From positions 26,782,501-26,846,500 of the forward strand of contig NC_092672.1 of the NCBI RefSeq assembly GCF_964355755.1: a stretch of DNA of 64,000 nucleotides. The letters are read 5' to 3'. A model generated the notes under the pieces. It had not been told where the DNA came from. It saw only the letters and a program-made list of their open reading frames with translations, and ran no database searches. Made by a program: the position numbers and the translations under genes. Every line of letters begins with the position of its first letter. The stretch's first letter is position 1. The stretch comes from Antedon mediterranea (Eukaryota > Echinodermata > Crinoidea > Comatulida > Antedonidae). Shown one piece after another: positions 57,990-64,000 of the stretch.

Positions 57990-59512
57990 AATCATGGGCT
58001 GCGAAAAAAACTGATACCCAATCACAGACTGCGAAACAAACTGATACACCTAATAACAGACTGCGAAACAAATTGATACCCAATCACGAGCTGCGAAACA
58101 AACTGATACCCAATCATAACCGCGAAACAAACTGATACCCAATCATGACCACGAAACAAACTGATACCCAATCACGAGTTGCAAAACAAACTGATACCCA
58201 ATCATGACCACGAAACAAACTGATACCCAATCATGACCACGAAACAAACTGATACCCAATCATGACCACGAAACAAATTAATACCCAATCATGACTGCGA
58301 AACAAACTGATACCCAATCATGACCGAGAAACAAACTGATACCCAATCATAACCGCGAAACAAACTGATACCCAATCATGACCACGAAACAAACTGATAC
58401 CCAATCATGACCGCGAAACAAACTGATACATCCAATCATAACCGCGAAACAAACTGATACCCAATCACGAGCTGCGAAACAAACTGATACCCAATCATAA
58501 CCGCGAAACAAACTGATACCCAATCATGACCACGAAACAAACTGATACCCAATCACGAGTTGCAAAACAAACTGATACCCAATCATGACCACGAAACAAA
58601 CTGATACCCAATCATGACCACGAAACAAACTGGTACCCAATCATGACCACGAAACAAATTGATACCCAATCATGACTGCGAAACAAACTGATACCCAATC
58701 ATGACCGAGAAACAAACTGATACCCAATCATAACCGCGAAACAAACTGATACCCAATCATGACCACGAAACAAACTGATACCCAATCATGACCGCGAAAC
58801 AAACTGATACATCCAATCATAACCGCGAAACAAACTGATACCCAATCACGAGCTACGAAACAAACTGATACCCAATCACGAGCTGCGAAACAAACTGATA
58901 CCCAATCACGAGCTGCGAAACAAACTGATACCCAATCATGACCGCGAAACAAACTGATACACCCAATCATGACCACGAAACAAACTGATACACCCAATCA
59001 TGACCGCGAAACAAACTGATACACCCAATCATGACCGCGAAACAAACTGATACCCAATCATTACCACGAAACAAACTGATACCCAATCATGACCGCGAAA
59101 CAAACTGATACCCAATCATGACCACGAAACAAACTGATACCCAATCATGACCGCGAAACAAACTGATACCCAATCATTACCACGAAACAAACTGATACCC
59201 AATCATGACCGCGAAACAAACTGATACCCAATCATGACCGCGAAACAAACTGATACCCAATCATGACCGCGAAACAAACTGATACCCAATCATGACCGCG
59301 AAACAAACTGATACCCAATCATGACCACGAAACAAACTGATACCCAATCATGACCGCGAAACAAACTGATACCCAATCATGACCACGAAACAAACTGATA
59401 CCCAATCATGACTGCGAAACAAACTGATACCCAATCAAAACCGCGAAACAAACCGATACACCCAATCAGAGGCTGCAAAACTAATTGATACCAAATTACG
59501 GGCTGCGATACC
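57990..59512 (+). repeat. Satellite, about 27-bp unit, roughly 55 copies, with 381-bp higher-order repeat
   Basis: Unit CGAAACAAACTGATACCCAA plus TCATGAC. Variants (ACACCC, GAGCTG, TAACCG, GAGTTG) occur in a set order that is repeated: the block at 58111 recurs at 58492, 381 bp later (14 units). The right part (about 59040-59440) is more homogeneous. Frames on both strands across it are artefacts. Confidence 0.97.
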
Positions 59513-59514
59513 CA

Positions 59515-60846
59515 AGTCTTTTATGAATCTTAATGTATTTCATGTTTTGAAGTCTATATCATAGGTTAAGCCTATTTTCCACTAGGAAAATCTGTTCATT
59601 GCGTGTCTGCTGAGCTTTTACATTCATATGAGTGCACATGAACGTGTCATACCTCATTTCCTGAGCTCTGATTGTTTGCAAAAAGTAGAAACAATTCAAA
59701 TTACCATTTTTGCTGAAGCAAAAAATCGCAGAAAGGGATTATGAAAATAGAAACATGATGCGTATGCGTATATTAAAGCTTACGCTTTCGATTCGAACAT
59801 AATCGCCTAGGGAGGAGCACAAAGTACAGTACACAAAGAGTTCAGAAACAACAGAAGTTAGAGTCATCTGTAGAGATTTGGAGATGATTATATTTCTATG
59901 TTTAAATTTTAATGATTTTTCCTTTTAAATTATTGGCATTACGTGACATACATTTATAATGTCAACATGCCTTGTAGAATAACACCTATAGGTGTGAAAA
60001 TGAAATTTTAACAATAATGCAATTCTACTATTTTTTTTCTCTCACTACACATTCTGTACTTTATAAAGAATATTTTATCTATATCTTCAACAAATAATAA
60101 TGTACATTTAATGTGGAGATTCTAATGAGGATTGACGAATCTGTTGCCATTTTTTAACTTTCTGTAAATGCACTCAAGAGTTGCTTGGGAGAAACTTTCA
60201 GTTAAAACATTCTTTAGTTTTATTTATTTTTTACATAACTTATATCAATTGATTTTCTCTTGTCTTTTTAAATACTTCAACATTGTAGATTTTTTTTAAT
60301 GTGCCATTAAAATTATGCTGGAAGTTTAGCCCTTACGTTTAACTTTTATATTTAATTTGTTTTCGTTTAGATTTTGTAGTTTGTAGTTGTGACCACAGTT
60401 TATGGTTTCACGTCATGTAAAAATAATTTTGAAGTTTGTATTCAATAGTTTGTGAGTGCCACCATTTGAATATATTTTACAAAAATTATTAAGTTTAAGT
60501 TTAGTTGTGTAGTTTGTATTTGACCGCAATAAAGCATATCGCATAAATAAAATAATAAATTATTTACAAAAAATGCTTTACCATACTACTTACCTTTCAC
60601 AAATGTTCTCAAAGTCATTATGAAATGATATATGTATGAGAGTGTACATGATAATAATGTTGCCACTCTCATACGATCAGTCCTCATATAATAATGTGTT
60701 GCCTTTGTCCCAAAAGCCTTATTTGTCCCAGTTGCCGTGTCATAGTTTCTGTGAACCATACTGCATAGATTTCTAAATACATTAACTTGTTATGAAAAAC
60801 GTTCAATATGATACAGAAAAAGACTAATTAAAAAAAATATTGTAAT
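59515..60846. other. Non-coding stretch
   Basis: AT-rich; no gene, RNA or paired repeat could be supported. Confidence 0.5.
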
Positions 60847-60847
60847 G

Positions 60848-61368
60848 TTAGGAGATATTGTCCCCTGAAAAAAATCCTCTTTTTAAAATGTTTTTGTTGA
60901 TGCCATTTAATGTCACATAGTTGTTCACTTTGACCAAAAACTTGTTCATGAGTAAACAACCTTTTTTTTAAATATGCAATATATTTTGTAATAGATCATC
61001 ACAAAAAATATGCAGAAAATAATGTAAACATATATGAGATTCTGTAATTGTTGTTTATGTAACATTGAATGTCAATAAAGGTGGTGGTTAACAACAAAAT
61101 ATAAAAAAAAAATGGTTCAAAAATATTTACCTAAAAAAACTGGTTCATGAGTAAACCACCTAATTTTTCTTAAATATGCAATATATTTTGTAATAGATAC
61201 ATAACAAAAAATATGCAGAAAATAATGTAAACATACATGAGATTCTGTAATTGTTGTTTATCTAACATTGAATGAATAAAGGTGGTGGTTAACCACAAAA
61301 TATAAAAAAAAAACTGGTTCAAAAATTATTTACCTAAAAAATCTGGAATTTAAAGCAAAATGAATTAA
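60848..61368 (+). mobile_element. MITE family A copy carrying a 200-bp tandem duplication
   Basis: The left end (GAGATATTGTCCCCTGAAAA to TTGACCAAAAAC) is followed by two copies of a unit starting GTTCATGAGTAAAC at 60943 and 61143. The family then resumes at ATTTACCTAAAAAATCTGGA (about 61329). The right end is not found. Confidence 0.75.
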
Positions 61369-61502
61369 TCAATTATTAGACAGATTTTACTATGAGACAT
61401 ACATTAATAAATGGCCAAATCACTGCTGTGTAAGTGCCATGTCCTCTACTGTAAGTGCCTACTATTAGTTTCAGACCTTCCCCAAGAGTACGAAAGGGGA
61501 AT

Positions 61503-61966
61503 ACCAAAACAGTATAAAGCCTTGGTTACTCTATCAAACTTTATGTGACAAAAAAATGTGATGTGCCCATATATAGACATGCATGATGTCATATCACTAG
61601 AAATGTTTACCGATATATTTTTTGTGCCAGAATTTTATATATTTTTTAATCTTGTAAATAAATCATTGTGATAAAAAAGACTAGACTGATCAGATGAGTA
61701 CATTATATTTCAATTCATTTTTGTATATAATATTAATATTCTCTTTATGTAATGTATTTTATCTTGTTTTAAATATTGTTATACTGTAATTGTATTTTGT
61801 AGGGGTTTTGGATACTTTTGTGTTTTGGCGCATTGTTGCTGTCGCAACCCCTAGACTAATTGTGTCAAATAAATAATGGAAATGAAAAAATTAAAATATT
61901 TGGGCATCCACTACCATTTGGGCATCACACTTTTTTGTCAAACTAGTTTGATAGTGTAGACAGCAG
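61503..61966 (-). mobile_element. MITE family B copy split by an insertion
   Basis: The left half ends GATGTCATATCACTA at about 61600. The right half resumes near 61895 and ends TTTGATAGTGTAGACAG at 61966, where another transposon begins. Confidence 0.85.
61601..61893 (+). mobile_element. Insertion in MITE B, probable LINE/SINE 3' end
   Basis: Contains TAGGGGTTTTGG and CAACCCCTAG as an imperfect stem around 61799-61856. It ends GTGTCAAATAAATAATGGAA, a retroposon-like tail. Family not identified. Confidence 0.5.
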
Positions 61967-63418
61967 GCCCGTAGCCAGGGGGGGTTTTTATGGTTCGGGC
62001 GAACCCCCCTTTACAGCGAACCCCCCTTAACCGACTGCGAACCCCCATCCCCGACATGCTCAATACCTCACCCTCATCTCCGAAAATCGTCCAAATACGT
62101 GCCCCACAGTACAAAAAGTTGTTCGTAAATTAAAAAATTCGTAAACTCGTTCGGAATAACTCATACAGTACCTTTTTCCCTGTATGGCGTACTTCGAGCG
62201 ATATAGTCTGTAAAGAGTTGCAAATGAATTGCGGATTTTAACCTGAAAAATAAATGTTTGGTCCCTGCATCATGGAGTAAATATTCTTTACTCCATGCCT
62301 GCATGTAACATGATATTGACGCGTCTCACAGCGAGCTGGGGGACGAACGATTCGTACAAAGGACACCGCCAGACAACTGCGTACCAATTGTTTAGATCAC
62401 TGGCAGTCAGGCAGCATGCATAAAGTATATAGCCTTCCGACATACATCAGTATTTATGTGTGGCTATGAAGTATAATGTATCATAGAGGATTATAGTGAT
62501 TATTAATATTTTACACTATAATATCTATGGTATCATGTACTGTAGTTCACATTATGGCATCCTATTATTTTTTTTAGACCACCAGCCGATACGTACTCAA
62601 ATGTATCAATATCACCTATTTACATTGGCATATTTAATTTCCTCAACAAATTGCTGTAAATAAATATTATAGATAGAGCTATAATAAGAATTGCTTTTGC
62701 CTTCACCCAGTGTGCTTTTTTCGGGGCTTCTCCTAGACGTACGTTCGCATTGAACTTGAACGCAAAACAAAATATCGAGTAATTGAATTGAATTGAAATT
62801 TATATTTATACTGGGTAACCTCTTCAGTCAAAGACTGGTCTCCCAGAGGGCCCAGTTGGTGATCAGTGGCTGTGATGTACTAATACACCGGGGTAACCCC
62901 CTACTCGTCTCGAAAGATGTACTAGGTTCTTTAAAGTGCACACGTGCTAGATGTGTACACTGGACCTACGGTTTATAGTCCTTATCCGAGAAGACTCGTT
63001 CTACCACCAGAACCATGGAGCGAGTGAGCCTCGAACCCTTGCCGATGTTATGGCTACGTAATTACGGTTCCACTGTCTTAACCGCTCGGCCACTCACTCA
63101 CTCAAGTAAGTGTAACTCGAGTAACTCGAGTAAATGATCAAACAATCGGCGGTTCCGCACAGAGCACGCGCATCTAACATACGGCAACAAATGTAATCGT
63201 TTAAATAGTCCACGAGTCCAAGTACGATCGTTTTGCTCATTGGTAGCATGCTGCATGAGAGTGTCTTTTCCGGCCATCTAGGGGTGTCATTTAACAAAAT
63301 TTGCTTCGCCTCAGGCCCCACCCCAGGGGGGGGGGAGGGGTAGGTAGGTATGGGGGTGGGGGTGACCCAAATACTTAGTGTGCGAACCCCCCTTGACAGA
63401 TCCTGGCTACGGCCCTGG
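61967..63418. mobile_element. TIR transposon, about 1.45 kb, non-autonomous (hAT-like ends)
   Basis: CAGGCCCGTAGCCAGG at the left and CCTGGCTACGGCCCTG at the right are inverted repeats. Just inside are inverted GGGTTCG/CGAACCCCCCTT blocks. GACAG occurs immediately outside each end, a likely 5-bp target duplication. CAGG-type termini suggest hAT, whose usual duplication is 8 bp, so the assignment is uncertain. It contains a SINE; no transposase frame. Confidence 0.75.
62770..63105 (-). mobile_element. tRNA-derived SINE, minus strand, inside the TIR element
   Basis: Complete: the head at 63105-63035 (GTGGCCGAGCGGTTAAGACA on the minus strand), the body shared with 44415-44735, and the tail at 62770-62810 with ATTGAATTGAATTGAAATTT. 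The plus frame 62793-62978 and minus frame 44566-44766 are shadows of the same SINE. Confidence 0.9.
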
Positions 63419-63424
63419 ACAGCA

Positions 63425-64000
63425 ACCACATCCTAAAGGATTGACCAATAAAAAATGTGTAGCCATATACAGTACTGTACACTCAAACTGTCAATTTTGT
63501 TAACTGTATTAAAATTAGAATTCTTCCAAGGTTAGTTAAATAATATTATGCGGTCATGGACCCAGATTAAGAACTTTACCTTTAGGCTGGCCAAATGAGG
63601 TAGAATGAAATCTATTGGAACATTGTTCCCACAGAAACAAAGGTACAAATACAATTAGCATGCAGTGAGTGTAAACTTGTAACAAAAGATGTTTTTTTGA
63701 CAAAAACATTGTGAATGGTCAAATGAAAGTTAAATGGTATTGCGTCATAGAGAAGATATTTGAAATTACTTTTGATTTTGACATTAACAAGAAGTATATT
63801 TATTTGAAAAATGTGGCTAAAATTTGTTTTACTTATTTGAAATTCTCATAAAAAACACAAAAATAAGCATAAACAAGGCAACATCAATAACAAAAGTTAA
63901 ATCAGAATAAGATTTTAAACTGTGAAATTTAAGAAAATAACAATAACATTTTACAATTAACAACACTTTCTGAAAGCCTTTGTATAAAAATCCAGAATAA
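63425..64000. other. Non-coding right edge
   Basis: No gene or repeat identified. Confidence 0.5.

Noticed and set aside
58728-58997. Minus-strand 89-codon frame rich in WVSVCF repeats, and plus frame 57836-58135
   Set aside because: Both run through the 27-bp satellite and arise from its periodicity.

Overview
This is eukaryotic, AT-rich, intron-dominated DNA, almost certainly from an invertebrate animal. The one gene I can support is a phospholipase C of the eta class (PLCH-type), transcribed right to left on the minus strand. Nine coding exons were joined by hand between 16334 and 3048. They give one continuous 528-codon reading frame: an N-terminal leader, a PH domain, EF-hands, the complete PI-PLC X catalytic half and the start of the acidic X-Y linker. 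The Y and C2 domains must lie beyond the left edge. Repeat content (TTAA-ended MITEs, tRNA-derived SINEs, CR1/L2-like LINE tails, AGGCCT-rich patches) suggests a marine invertebrate deuterostome such as an echinoderm; that assignment is a low-confidence inference.

Layout. 1-3000: an intron with a MITE split by another element and a minisatellite with a 223-bp higher-order period. 3048-16335: the nine PLC-eta exons. One intron (7518-8113) is a textbook U12-type AT-AC intron, and a fold-back element ends a few bases from the donor of another. 16336-52100: about 36 kb without recognised coding sequence, holding a near-perfect 610-bp palindrome (22313-22925), many MITE, SINE and LINE fragments, and a roughly 6.5-kb block (37795-44325) built of two unrelated-period satellite arrays between inverted ends. 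52106-52557: two small intron-bounded segments and a CCAAT box on the minus strand, possibly the 5' UTR exons and promoter of the same gene. 53000-64000: more MITEs, a 1.5-kb satellite with a 381-bp higher-order repeat (57990-59510), and a nested stack (61503-63420) in which a MITE is split by a LINE-like tail and abuts a TIR transposon that carries a SINE.

How it fits together: the gene supplies a Ca2+-sensitive PIP2 hydrolase. Nearly everything else is intronic or upstream repeat DNA. Most short open frames here are chance frames inside repeats; for example, the minus-strand frames at 1978-2678 and 58728-58997 are translated satellites. The strongest points for follow-up are the U12 AT-AC intron, the composite satellite element, the large palindrome, and a Staf/ZNF143-like site carried inside a MITE.
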